DNA of 64,000 nucleotides from Clytia hemisphaerica (lineage: Eukaryota; Cnidaria; Hydrozoa; Leptothecata; Clytiidae): the NCBI GenBank assembly GCA_902728285.1, contig CACVBU010000250.1, positions 604,085-668,084 on the forward strand. The letters are read 5' to 3'. The notes below the pieces were generated by a model. The model had not been told where the DNA came from and searched no databases. It saw only the letters and a program-made list of their open reading frames with translations. The position numbers were made by a program, and so were the translations under genes. Each line of letters starts with the position of its first letter. Position 1 is the stretch's first letter. This document shows positions 54,954 to 64,000 of this stretch, in pieces.

Positions 54954-55555
54954 CAGTTGGGTGTTTAAGATAGAAACTGCAATTATTGCTCTTTTCGGAA
55001 ATTATTGCCGAAAACGGCAATTTTTTTTAACTATGAAATGCTGAATCAGCAGAAAAATAAAAAAGTAAATAAATGAAAATTGCCGTTTTTGCCAATTATT
55101 GCCGTTTTTGCAAATAAAAGTTGATTTTATTATTGAACACGTGGTATTTGACACCCTCACGATAAGTAGGCCCACTGTGCCTCGTTTAGTTTTGTTTTCA
55201 ACTGGTTTTTGTTGGAAATGCAGATAGCAAAATCGAGTCATATGTAAACAAATTTACAACGGGGGTTTGTTATCTCTTTCTGGCTGTGTTTCGGCATCGA
55301 TACAGGATCTTTTAACTTATTATTTTAGAACTTTTCATGTACGTTATTGAGCAACGAAAAATTAAAAAAATCACTTTTAAAAATCCGAAAAACCTTTTTC
55401 TTGATGCAATTTTACTATTTTCAAACACCTCTGACATCTTTGCCCTTAAAAGGACAACACATTTTGCTCATTCAGCATTTCATCGTTAAAAAAATTGCCG
55501 TTTTCGGCAATAATTTCCGAAAAGAGCAATAATTGCAGTTTTTAACACCCGACTG
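54954..55555. mobile_element. 602-bp inverted-repeat element, 5-bp duplication
   Basis: CAGTTGGGTGTTTAAGATAG at the left and CAGTCGGGTGTTAAAAACTG as the complement at the right, with inverted complementarity extending about 85-90 bp through TTCGGAAATTATTGCCGAAA. Flanked by CTGGA at 54949-54953 and 55556-55560. CAG-start termini are hAT-like but hAT duplicates 8 bp; a 5-bp duplication would suit other superfamilies. No transposase. Confidence 0.85.
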
Positions 55556-55560
55556 CTGGA

Positions 55561-56047
55561 GGAGAGTAGGATAAACCAAATGAAATGATACAATAGTGTG
55601 TATGTAATAAATAGTGGTAGATTTGGAATAAGCCTGTTTTGGGTTTGAAAAATCTTCAAAAGGCAGTATAGACCTAACTCTTCACACAAAAATTACGGGA
55701 AACGCATGTTTGGACTTTGTACCCTATGCAGCACTCAAACACTTAAGCCAAAGTCCTGCAAAGGCAGGACAAAAATCAGTTTTTTGAAGTTTGCAAAAAA
55801 ACGCCACATAGAAGATCTTTCAAATTCAGTATGTGAATAGAGCAGTAAAAAATACAACTTTTCTATTTTTCCTTTTTTTAACAAAAGTTCTAGGAATGAA
55901 AATAAAGGGATAATGATAATTGAATGCTATCCATTGATGACCCGCGGCACTATCGTGAAGCTAGAATCGCTTCGCGTACTCTTCGTTTGAGAAAATGATT
56001 GACAGATTGAAGTTCTTCATCGGCGCAGGAGTTCGCGGAGCGTTCTC
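55561..56047. other. spacer
   Basis: Nothing recognised. Confidence 0.5.
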
Positions 56048-56056
56048 GGCTCAATC

Positions 56057-56339
56057 ACTGACCTTTATATAACCCTGGACAAAGCTTCTCAATCCCAGCC
56101 AAGCAAAATCTTTGATCGGAGTTTTTTGAAAATTGGTACCCTAATGTCGGCACTACTCGATAGCGGTGTAAATGCATCGAGAGAGCTAGGTCTACTTTCC
56201 CTCAAATTCTTTTAATGATGTAGCGGCGTTAGACGTTAATTTTTAGCATTGCAATGGCTTCTCCTTGGGTACCAATTCTAAAAAAACTCCAATCAAAGAT
56301 GGCAGATATTGCTTGGTCCAGGGTTATATAAAGGTCAGT
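56057..56339. mobile_element. 283-bp MULE-type MITE, 9-bp duplication
   Basis: ACTGACCTTTATATAACCCT at the left, exact complement at the right, with inverted symmetry extending about 90 bp through GGAGTTTTTT and ATTGGTACCC. Flanked by GGCTCAATC at 56048-56056 and 56340-56348. No coding content. Confidence 0.93.
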
Positions 56340-56601
56340 GGCTCAATCCTCGGACCGCGCTAAAAATGGTAGACTGAGCTGTGATAGATCATTTCGATGG
56401 AAGTTGTTGGAATGTTTAGAAGGCTCTTGACAGAAAATTGTTTGTTTTATTGTCAATGATGACAGTGCGGTTATTAATTTTGTTAGATCTAACAAATTGA
56501 TGTTTGTAAGTGCACTTTCTAGTTTTGATTCCTATTGAAGAATCATATTCTGGTTTTCATGTTATTAGATGCTGTTTTGGAGCTTTAGGTCTACACTGAA
56601 A

Positions 56602-57240
56602 GGAACAGTCACCCCGTCCAGCCAAATGAAATTACGACAAAGTCCAAAAAATATAACTTTCAGCTTTAACACTGTGAAAATTTCTCTGATCTTGTTCAAA
56701 TTTACACAGGAATTGTGTTCTAGTATCCTTTACTGAATTCTCATAGTGATATTTTTGTAAAAAATCTGTGTCTCGTTTGAAATAAATCAAAAGGAATGGT
56801 CGCCAGCCGTGATGAAATTACAACGAAGTCCAAACACGATCATTTTCAGCCATAACACTGTGAAAATTTCTCCAATCTTGTTCAAATTTACACAGGAATT
56901 GTGTTGTAGTATCCTTTACTGAATTCTCATAGTGATATGTTTGTAAAAAATCCGTGTCGCGTTTGAAAAATCAAAAGGAACGGTCGCCAGCCGCGATGAA
57001 ATTACGACAAAGTCCAAAAACGATCATTTTCAGCCATAACACTGTGAAAATTTCTCCAATCTTGTTCAAATTTACACAGGAATTATGTTTTAGTATCCTT
57101 TATTGAATTCTCATAGTGATATGTTTGTAAAAAATCTGTGTCGGGTTTGAAAAATCAAAAGGAACGGTCGCCAGCCAGTCAACAGATGAATACAAAACAG
57201 GATCATTTTCAGCCATTACACATATGACATAACACCACAA
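56602..57240 (+). repeat. satellite, about 3.5 units of 184 bp
   Basis: GGAAC(A/G)GTC.CC.GCC marks unit starts at 56602, 56793, 56977 and 57161 (spacing 191, 184, 184). Each unit has AACACTGTGAAAATTTCTC and TTACACAGGAATT and TGAATTCTCATAGTGATAT. The last unit is partial. Units 2 and 3 are about 95% identical. No open frame persists across units. Confidence 0.9.
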
Positions 57241-58171
57241 AAACTACTCAGGTCGTTTTCAAATTTGCACTGTAATGTCGTAATTTTAATATTGTCTTTT
57301 GAATTTCAATGGCTGTGTGTTTGAAAGTTTCATTGTCAAGTTTATGCATCAAGCTTCTCATAAATCATGTCCAAAACATCATGAATAATGATGAAAACGA
57401 TCAATTTTTCACTGAGATTTGCCAGTATTTGCTACACAGTCAGCTAGTCCACTTTCGGCAGCCATCTTTTTCTAAATACTTTCGGCCAATCAAATCATAG
57501 TATTATCGGAATCAGTGATCCGTTTTTGTTAAATCGGAATAGATCATCGGATTAGATAAACAAACAAAAAATGTCTTGACCGTCGGAGGAGAGAATTAAA
57601 GGCTCCTAGGCCGGTGCAAAAAGTTGGCAGAGGCCTGGTACGAGCCCTGTACATGTGCGCGTGAAAAGTAAACACACCGACTTTTAAAGTAGGCCTAGAA
57701 CCCGGTTCGACACCTAAAGTCCGTGCATCCGTCTGCACGGGAAAGAACGAAAAAGAAAATGACTGAGAAAACTAACATACGATACATAATATAAAAAAAT
57801 GTTTCAATTTTTCAAAAATGCAGTTGCACAAAAAAACCATTTAAAGATTCTCCGAATTTCATAATAAAAGTCTCTGGAAATCTATCAAAACACTTTACAA
57901 TTTGTTTTCGCAAGAAAGGTCTTTCAGCTCCCTGATTGAGCATGCGCTTGAAAAGTTCTGAAATTCTGGACAGAAGAAGAAGAGTGCATCTAGCAATGCG
58001 TAGGACCTCCTCAGAATATATAGAACTGTAAAAGATGATTGATGGTAAATTACTATCTTTATGTGGCATTCTCACGATAAAAAGGGAAAGGCGTCTCTCT
58101 TGTCAAACAATTTGTAGCGAAAAATGTTATTTTCAATGCTTATATCTAGATCCAAAACCGTTGCATGTGTT
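57241..58171. other. non-coding stretch
   Basis: GGTTCGACACC at about 57701 resembles a Pol III B box, but I find no A box at the right distance, so I do not call a tRNA or SINE. The minus frames at 57544-57738 and 57812-58075 show no domain. Confidence 0.4.
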
Positions 58172-61100
58172 TAGATTAGATTTTAGATTAGATGATTTTC
58201 TTTTTTAAAAACTCGGTAGAGCTATGTACATTAAAAAACCACCAGAAATGGTGTAAGTAAAATACTAAAAATAGCACAAGTTAAAATAGCTAAATACGAG
58301 AGGAAAAGGCCATAAGGATAGCTACCTAAAGCTAGAAAATATATGGAAAAACCTATACAAACATCAATTTCAAAATATTCAACAGTGAAAATGGTTGCTG
58401 TTGTAACCTAGAAAATGTCAAAAATGAGATAAAAGTTTGATTACATTTTTGAGGAAATAAGTCATAAAATATGATAAAGCTAAAATATACTAAAAAAGAA
58501 AAGAAAAAAAACCTAAAAAAAATAATTAATTAGTTAGTTATGGAAGGGTGTTTCCACTTAGCTAAATCGGACTAAGAAATTTTTTCATTGTAAAAGTTTA
58601 TTGAAACAAGGATTAGGGAAAAATGGGGGTACTCTGCACGAGAGGTAGGAGAGAAAGAGTGGTCAAGGGTGAGAGATAAGAAACGCATGAAGGACAAAAG
58701 TGAGAATTAAAAGTGATCAGAGTGATTGATTTAGAGTTTTGTTTAGTTTAGAGCAGTTGCCACTTGTCATTATATTTGTTGGGTTTGTTTGAGTGCAATC
58801 CAGATACCAGTCTAAAATAGAGTTTATAATAAATCAAATAATTTTTTGGATTTGATGTGTTGTTTCAAAGAGTTAGGAGAGATGGATTCAGTGTTAAAAG
58901 GATTGATTTTGGGTGTGATGGAATTCCAACTTCTAGCCATGGAGTTTTTAAGATTATTAGAGCCATAAGTCACTGACTTGGAGAGGGTTAGGGCAAGTTT
59001 AGTAGATCTTGTACCATGTACATGATTTTGACCAAGTTTTAGAATAAAACCATTGAAATACTTAGGTGCTTTGTTTTGAATTACCTGAAGAGCAAAAATA
59101 CAGTGTCTTAAAATAATTAGAGGTTCAACAGGGAGAATTTTTGATTGAATAAAGAGAGGTGCTGTGTGATCTCTTTGGGTTTTGAAATGCATGTATCTAA
59201 GGGCCTTGTTTTGTAATGAGGATATTCTGTTGATATAATCACGTTTGATGAAGCCAAGTGTATGCATGCAATAGTTAAGATGAGATTCAAAGAGTGCATA
59301 ATATAAATTCAGAAGAGTTTTGTAGCTAAGAAAATATCTCATTTTACTCAAGATACCCACTGCTTTTGATAATTTTTTACATAATTCATTCATTTGGTCA
59401 TCCCAAAGAAGGTGTTCATCAATGATAATCCCAAGATACTTAACTTTTCTTGATAATTTTAATTTCTGCCCGCTTAATCTGAAATTAAGACTTTTGTTTA
59501 TTTGTTTTCCCTTTCTTCGAAAGATAATAATCTCAGTTTTCTTCGTGTTGAGGCTGATTTCATTTGCTCTGAGCCATTTAGAGACTTCAGCAAGGTCTTG
59601 ATTGACCATACAGTTAAGTTTTTTTAATGATTTATTTCGGCAAAGAAGCCCTGTGTCGTCAGCAAAATGAAAAGTTTTTGATTTCGTGATTGCCTTGTTC
59701 AGATCATTAATATAAATAAGAAAAAGTAATGGGCCAAGGATGGATCCTTGGGGAACTCCATGTTTAATGATTTTGTAAGCAGAAAGGGTGCCTCTCACAT
59801 TGGTACATTGTTCACGATTTGAAAGATAGGATTTGAAAAGCAAAAGTGAGCGATCTCTGACCCCATAATGATCAAGTTTTTTAATAAGTATGTCATGTCC
59901 TACTGTATCAAAAGCTTTTTGGAGATCAATAAAGATACCTACTGAGAATTCATTGTCATCTAGAGCTGATCTAATTTCCTCTGTGAGGGCTATGATGGCA
60001 TGTGAAGTGTTATGGTTTTTGCGAAATCCAAATTGATTTTTAAAGAGAATGTCTTGAGATTCGAAAAAAGTGTAGACTTGCTCATGGAGAATTTTTTCAA
60101 AGATCTTACTGATATTAGAAAGTAGTGATATTGGTCTATAGTTTTCGACATTAAGCTTTGAATCTTTCTTGTGGACTGGGGTCACTGTGGCTTTTTTTAA
60201 GCATTCAGGGAAGATACCAAGATTGATGCACTCATTGATTCTTTCAGAAAGGACGAATCCAATATTTGGAGTGATAAGTTTGAGAATTTGGGTTTGAATG
60301 CTGTTTGGACCGACTGATTTACTGTCAGATAATTGATTAATTATTTTAACAATGTCATCAACTGATGGGGGAGCAAACTCAAAGGAAGTTGGATTTGGGT
60401 TTGTGAGATAATCATCAAAATTTTTGTCAGTTGGGATGATTTTAGACTTGGTTTTTTCAGCAATGTCAGCATAGAAGTTGTTAAAGATATCTGCTAATTT
60501 ACTGTCACCTTCGTGTTGTTTATTATCGTGGATGAGAACTTTTGGTAAACCTTGTTTTGATTTGCTGCCAATTATATCTCTGATGCCCTGCCAAGTTTTT
60601 TGAATGTTAGATTTGAAACGTGAGAAATAGTTTTTATGGTGATTTGCTTCAAGGATTCGGATGTATTTTGTTAGTTGGTTTTTGTAAGTTTTGAATTGAG
60701 CAAATCGTATGTGTTTGAGCTCCTGATCTTTAGTGTTCATATATTTTCTGGCAAGATTTTTTCTGGTAATGATTGATTTAAGAACACCTTGAGTGATCCA
60801 GGGTTTATGAGATTTTTTGAAGTAAATTTTTTTGTTTTCAGTTGGTGTGTTTTTATCAATCAGAATATTCACAGTTTTTATAAAATTTTCAAATTTTTCA
60901 TCAGCTGATTGATTATTATACAAGTGATCCCAGTTTACATTTTTCAAGTCATTGAGGAACGTTTGTAAGTTGAATTTTTTGTAGTTTTTAAAGGTAATTC
61001 GTTTTTGTTTAGATGTTGATGGTTGGCTCTCGCTTTTGATGTCATTCACAATAGCATATTGAGGGAGGTGATCTGAAATCGAGCAAATTAGGTTACCAGA

Positions 61101-61520
61101 TGTGATGTTATCTTGAATATTATTTGTAAAGATATTATCAATTAATGTTTTAGAGTGAGATGTTATTCTTGTTGGCCTGGTGATGAGAGGTCTAATGCAA
61201 GAGGAGAGATTGTTATTGAGAAATGTATCAGAATCAGCATGGGTTGATGTTTTTAGTAAATCGATGTTGAAATCACCAAGAATGAAAACGTTTTTTTTTT
61301 CTTTTCGTATTTTGTCAAGGAACTCCTCATAGAGGATATTAAATTCAGTCAAATTCATATCAGGATGCTTATAGATGCACATGGCAACGATGTTAGGTTT
61401 GTTTTTGTTCAGGATTTCTACACATGTAGATTCAATAAGTCCTTTCTTGTTTATCAAAAGATCATTTCGTGGAATGTGGTTGAGATCTTCAGAGACATAA
61501 AGCCTTGTGGGTAATTCCAT
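58172..61520 (-). mobile_element. 5'-truncated LINE (CR1/Jockey-like group), minus strand
   Basis: Contains one long ORF (61520-58824) and about 650 bp of 3' untranslated sequence. The 3' end (left) carries CTAATCTAAAATCTAATC, a short simple-repeat tail typical of CR1-like LINEs. The 5' end (right) stops within the endonuclease, so the copy is truncated, as expected from incomplete target-primed reverse transcription. No clear target duplication found. Confidence 0.85.
58824..61520 (-). CDS. LINE ORF2: partial endonuclease plus reverse transcriptase
   Basis: 898 codons without a stop. APE-type endonuclease C-terminal half: NVFILGDFNIDLL at residues 78-89 and SISDHLPQ at 147-154 (catalytic DN and H motifs); the N-terminal catalytic residues (N, E) are missing. 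RT: VHKKDSKLNVENYRPISLL at about 449, FIDLQKAFDTVGHDIL (530-545, first catalytic Asp), HGVPQGSILGPLLFLIYIND (587-606), FHFADDTGLL (617-626, FADD catalytic pair), then a thumb domain with a KYLGIIID motif. No C-terminal zinc motif seen. The intact RT suggests recent insertion. The start codon is simply the first Met after the truncation. Confidence 0.93.
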   Translation of the reverse strand: MELPTRLYVSEDLNHIPRNDLLINKKGLIESTCVEILNKNKPNIVAMCIYKHPDMNLTEFNILYEEFLDKIRKEKKNVFILGDFNIDLLKTSTHADSDTFLNNNLSSCIRPLITRPTRITSHSKTLIDNIFTNNIQDNITSGNLICSISDHLPQYAIVNDIKSESQPSTSKQKRITFKNYKKFNLQTFLNDLKNVNWDHLYNNQSADEKFENFIKTVNILIDKNTPTENKKIYFKKSHKPWITQGVLKSIITRKNLARKYMNTKDQELKHIRFAQFKTYKNQLTKYIRILEANHHKNYFSRFKSNIQKTWQGIRDIIGSKSKQGLPKVLIHDNKQHEGDSKLADIFNNFYADIAEKTKSKIIPTDKNFDDYLTNPNPTSFEFAPPSVDDIVKIINQLSDSKSVGPNSIQTQILKLITPNIGFVLSERINECINLGIFPECLKKATVTPVHKKDSKLNVENYRPISLLSNISKIFEKILHEQVYTFFESQDILFKNQFGFRKNHNTSHAIIALTEEIRSALDDNEFSVGIFIDLQKAFDTVGHDILIKKLDHYGVRDRSLLLFKSYLSNREQCTNVRGTLSAYKIIKHGVPQGSILGPLLFLIYINDLNKAITKSKTFHFADDTGLLCRNKSLKKLNCMVNQDLAEVSKWLRANEISLNTKKTEIIIFRRKGKQINKSLNFRLSGQKLKLSRKVKYLGIIIDEHLLWDDQMNELCKKLSKAVGILSKMRYFLSYKTLLNLYYALFESHLNYCMHTLGFIKRDYINRISSLQNKALRYMHFKTQRDHTAPLFIQSKILPVEPLIILRHCIFALQVIQNKAPKYFNGFILKLGQNHVHGTRSTKLALTLSKSVTYGSNNLKNSMARSWNSITPKINPFNTESISPNSLKQHIKSKKLFDLL

Positions 61521-62488
61521 CTCAAGTCATCCAGGGCATGTAACCCTTACATCTCAGATTTCTTTGAAATTTTTACCAGGGAAAGTTCTAAATGACAAAT
61601 GAAAATCCTGAAAATTTCAGCCTCATAGCTTTTTTAGTTCCCAAGATATCGCCATTTGAAATTTTGCCCCTTTTTGCCTTGTGGTCCCAAAATCCGCCAT
61701 TTTGAATTTACGTTTTCTTTAATATTTCCTGAATGAAGAATGCTACAGGGCTGAAATTTTGGATTTAGGGTAATTTTGAGGTGAGGAATTCAAAAAAAGC
61801 ACTTAAAACCATTAAAAATAAAGTCTTGACATGCTATAGATCTGTTTTAATTCTCCCCCCTTGGTAGACCATGTGACCAAAAAAGGGGCGTGGCCAAACT
61901 TTTTTTGAGAAAATTTTTTTTTCAATCGAATTTAGAGTACTTGAACTGCAATTTGACCAAAAAACTAAGAATGTTCTCTTTTAGATCAGTCATAATCAAA
62001 GATCAAATGCAGGGTATTTTTTAAAGGTTTAAAATGGGGAAAACTAGCAAATTGTCACCAAGAAATAGCATACTTGGCCTGTAAACTGTTCTTTGGGGTT
62101 CATTCAAAGATAGTTTTCTTCATTTGATTTGAAATGTTGTTTTCAAACTTATTTATTTCATTTGCTTTGACCTACACTTTGCTTCAACCTTTGACCCTCT
62201 TTACTCATAGTAAGTATATCATGAAGAATAATTTATTTGTTAAATATATTTTCTGGGGAGAAATCCCATTTTCATCACTTTCAGAATGCCTCATGGTGAC
62301 CTCATTTGCAGAATGGATACATTAAATACATGTCTTTATTTTGAGAGTACCTCATGCTTTCACACTAAGTTCATAAGAAAAGCACAAGGTTAGCATGGTT
62401 ACATCTTTTATATCCTCACCTTGAGAATATTAAGACAGTATTTAAGTAGCCTAGAAAAATGTGGATATCAGTTTTAATAATAATATGA
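61521..62488. other. non-coding stretch, possible 5' region of the next gene
   Basis: No supportable gene; the small open frame at 62134-62325 is unconvincing. About 62400-62488 directly precedes the long ORF and could hold its promoter or 5' UTR, but nothing specific is visible. Confidence 0.4.
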
Positions 62489-64000
62489 ATGGAAGATGAA
62501 GTGTTTGAAAAAATGAGTGAAGAAAATAACTGCAGTTTTGGAGAAATTCTCAATCAGGCTTGTAACCAATTAAATAACACCAGGACAACTACCCTACGTA
62601 CATTGACTGACTTTTCTGACGAAAAAGCGATTTTAATTTGGAGATCCAACTTACATGATTCTAAAGATGATATTTCTACAATTTGCAACCGTCATTTTGA
62701 GCAATTTGGACGTGTTTTTGAAAGGAATCAAGTTAAATGCATTGGGTTGGATACGCCAAAGAGTCATAAGGCAAAAGGACAAAAGACAATTTCTTTAATT
62801 GAGGCAACTAAACTGAAAGAGAAAGGGTATCTTGTTGTTCCAGGACAAAAGCTTTGTCGGCAGTGTATTAAACAGTATCAGGAAATCATTTCACGAGCTA
62901 ATGAAGAGCCTGAAAAAATGGATACAGAAACAGAAACTGAAGGGGAAAGTCAAAATGAAACTGAGGATGAACATGTTGAGTATGAAGAATCACCAAGAAA
63001 AAGGTTAAATTCGAGCTTTGAATCAGTGGGAGTATCTCCAGTAAATCTTCATTCTCTTCCGCCACATTCGAGAGTGAATAGAGCAAAAGAAAAACTTAAA
63101 ACTGTAATGAGTAAATTTGAAGAGTCAATATCCACTGTTTACAACTTCCCAATGGAAGAATTAAAGGACAGTGAACCTTCAAATAATGATAAAAGGGAGA
63201 CAATTGATAAGAAGGCAGACGAATTTGATAAACTGTGCACTGCTATCAAAGAAAAGTTACTTATCAGTTCATACCCTGAAAAGGTACAATTACTAACACT
63301 TGCGCCTGATAGCTGGTCCAGAGAGTATTGTTCGAAATACTTTGATGTTTCTGAATATCTAGTACGAAAAGCAAGGGATTTAAAAAGGGATTCTGGTATA
63401 CTTGCCACACCATTACCTAAAAAAGGGAAAACAATACCTCAGGAGCATATTATTGACATCGAGAATTTTTATAAAAGTGACGAGAATAGTAGACAAATGC
63501 CAGGTAAAAAAGACTGCGTAAGCATACGAAAAAATGTACATGAACAAAAACGTCTTGTCTTATGTAACTTGCGTGAACTTTATGCAGCATTCAAGATGCA
63601 AAACCCTGACATCAAGGTAGGCTTTTCTAAATTTTGTGCATTGAGACCTAAGTCTTGCATAATTGCTGGAAAGTCTGGGACTCATTCAGTTTGTGTATGT
63701 TCCATACATCAAAATGCTGTTTTGCTTGTTGACGCAATTCAGTGGGATATAACTTACAAAGATTTAGTCAATAAAGTTGTTTGTGACTCTACCAATAGAA
63801 TATGCATGATGCACCGTTGTGAAAATTGTCCTGGAGTTGAAGCTTTGAAAGTTTTTGTGAAAGAAAAACTCAAAGATTTTGATGAAGAGGACGAGTTTCA
63901 TTATATGCAGTGGGATACAACTGATAGAGCAAGTTTACAGACAATTACAACCAATTGTAATGACTATGTTGATACTTTGTGTAAAGACATAGATGAGCTT
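62489..64000 (+). CDS. long ORF of an uncharacterised repeated protein family (C-terminus beyond window)
   Basis: ATG 62489; 504 codons open to the window edge without a stop. N-terminal block with ICNRHFEQFGRVFERNQVKC and a C-x2-C pair LCRQCIKQ (residues 123-126), spaced like a zinc-binding region. Acidic stretch (about 140-165), basic patch SPRKRLNSS. Middle helical region with SWSREYCSKYFDVSEYLVRK. Then KFCALRPKSCIIAGKSGTHS and VCVCSIHQNAVLLVDAI (about 385-415), and ICMMHRCENCPGVEAL (about 436-451). From memory, LRPK...GTHSVCVC..HQN, then C..CPG, recurs in many uncharacterised multi-copy proteins of cnidarians and insects; I suspect a transposase but no catalytic triad lies in the visible part. 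Confidence 0.8.
   Translation, partial: MEDEVFEKMSEENNCSFGEILNQACNQLNNTRTTTLRTLTDFSDEKAILIWRSNLHDSKDDISTICNRHFEQFGRVFERNQVKCIGLDTPKSHKAKGQKTISLIEATKLKEKGYLVVPGQKLCRQCIKQYQEIISRANEEPEKMDTETETEGESQNETEDEHVEYEESPRKRLNSSFESVGVSPVNLHSLPPHSRVNRAKEKLKTVMSKFEESISTVYNFPMEELKDSEPSNNDKRETIDKKADEFDKLCTAIKEKLLISSYPEKVQLLTLAPDSWSREYCSKYFDVSEYLVRKARDLKRDSGILATPLPKKGKTIPQEHIIDIENFYKSDENSRQMPGKKDCVSIRKNVHEQKRLVLCNLRELYAAFKMQNPDIKVGFSKFCALRPKSCIIAGKSGTHSVCVCSIHQNAVLLVDAIQWDITYKDLVNKVVCDSTNRICMMHRCENCPGVEALKVFVKEKLKDFDEEDEFHYMQWDTTDRASLQTITTNCNDYVDTLCKDIDEL

Noticed and set aside
57690-57730. B-box-like GGTTCGACACC, possible tRNA or SINE
   Set aside because: No A box at suitable distance and no cloverleaf could be folded by eye.
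1-64000. CRISPR arrays, operons, riboswitches, bacterial promoters
   Set aside because: Introns, LINEs and animal-type transposons show eukaryotic DNA; none of these features is present or expected.

Overview
This is eukaryotic, AT-rich, intron-containing animal DNA dominated by transposable elements. The mix of families (DIRS-like, Penelope-like, Ty3/gypsy, BEL/Pao, several LINEs, THAP-DDE, PIF/Harbinger, mariner, many short terminal-inverted-repeat elements) and the uncharacterised multi-copy proteins suggest a cnidarian. That assignment is inference from remembered family distributions; nothing in the window proves the species. I see no prokaryotic operon, CRISPR array, or convincing rRNA or tRNA gene.

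Layout. 1-4.0 kb: a G2E3-like HECT-domain gene remnant on +, its intron carrying an internally deleted LINE and its HECT exon split by a 771-bp element with an 8-bp target duplication. 4.4-11 kb: a DIRS-like retroelement (zinc-knuckle ORF, then the start of an RT) cut by a complete but decayed 5.3-kb LTR element with 194-bp LTRs; a 298-bp MITE sits inside the integrase of that LTR element. 12.1-14.8 kb: MITEs with 9- and 11-bp target duplications. 15.6-17.3 kb: a gypsy gag-RT relic on minus. 18-21.5 kb: direct repeats, three MITEs and a two-exon unknown gene fragment. 22.6-26.5 kb: a low-complexity unknown ORF, a second MULE-type copy, a LINE RT relic, and a Penelope C-terminus interrupted by a MITE. 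28.9-35.9 kb: more MITEs, one MITE inserted in the terminus of its own family, and a 716-bp tandem duplication whose second copy carries a 561-bp element. 36.3-42 kb: a THAP/DDE transposase relic whose intron holds a decayed mariner, a LINE ORF1 relic with a PHD-like finger, and a nearly intact HARBI1-like nuclease with one frameshift. 46.8-53.6 kb: a multi-exon uncharacterised gene on +, partly decayed. 54-57.2 kb: a BEL/Pao C-terminal relic, inverted-repeat elements and a 184-bp satellite. 58.2-61.5 kb: a 5'-truncated LINE with an intact 898-codon ORF on minus. 62.5-64 kb: a long open frame of an uncharacterised repeated protein family running off the right edge.

The genes do not form a pathway. 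The story is layered insertion: target-site duplications allow relative ordering of many events. The best candidates for undescribed biology are the right-edge ORF (62489-64000), the multi-exon gene at 46.8-53.6 kb, and a MULE-type MITE group with TAGCCT termini and 8-9-bp target duplications, including a self-nested pair and an apparent 35-bp one-ended remnant.
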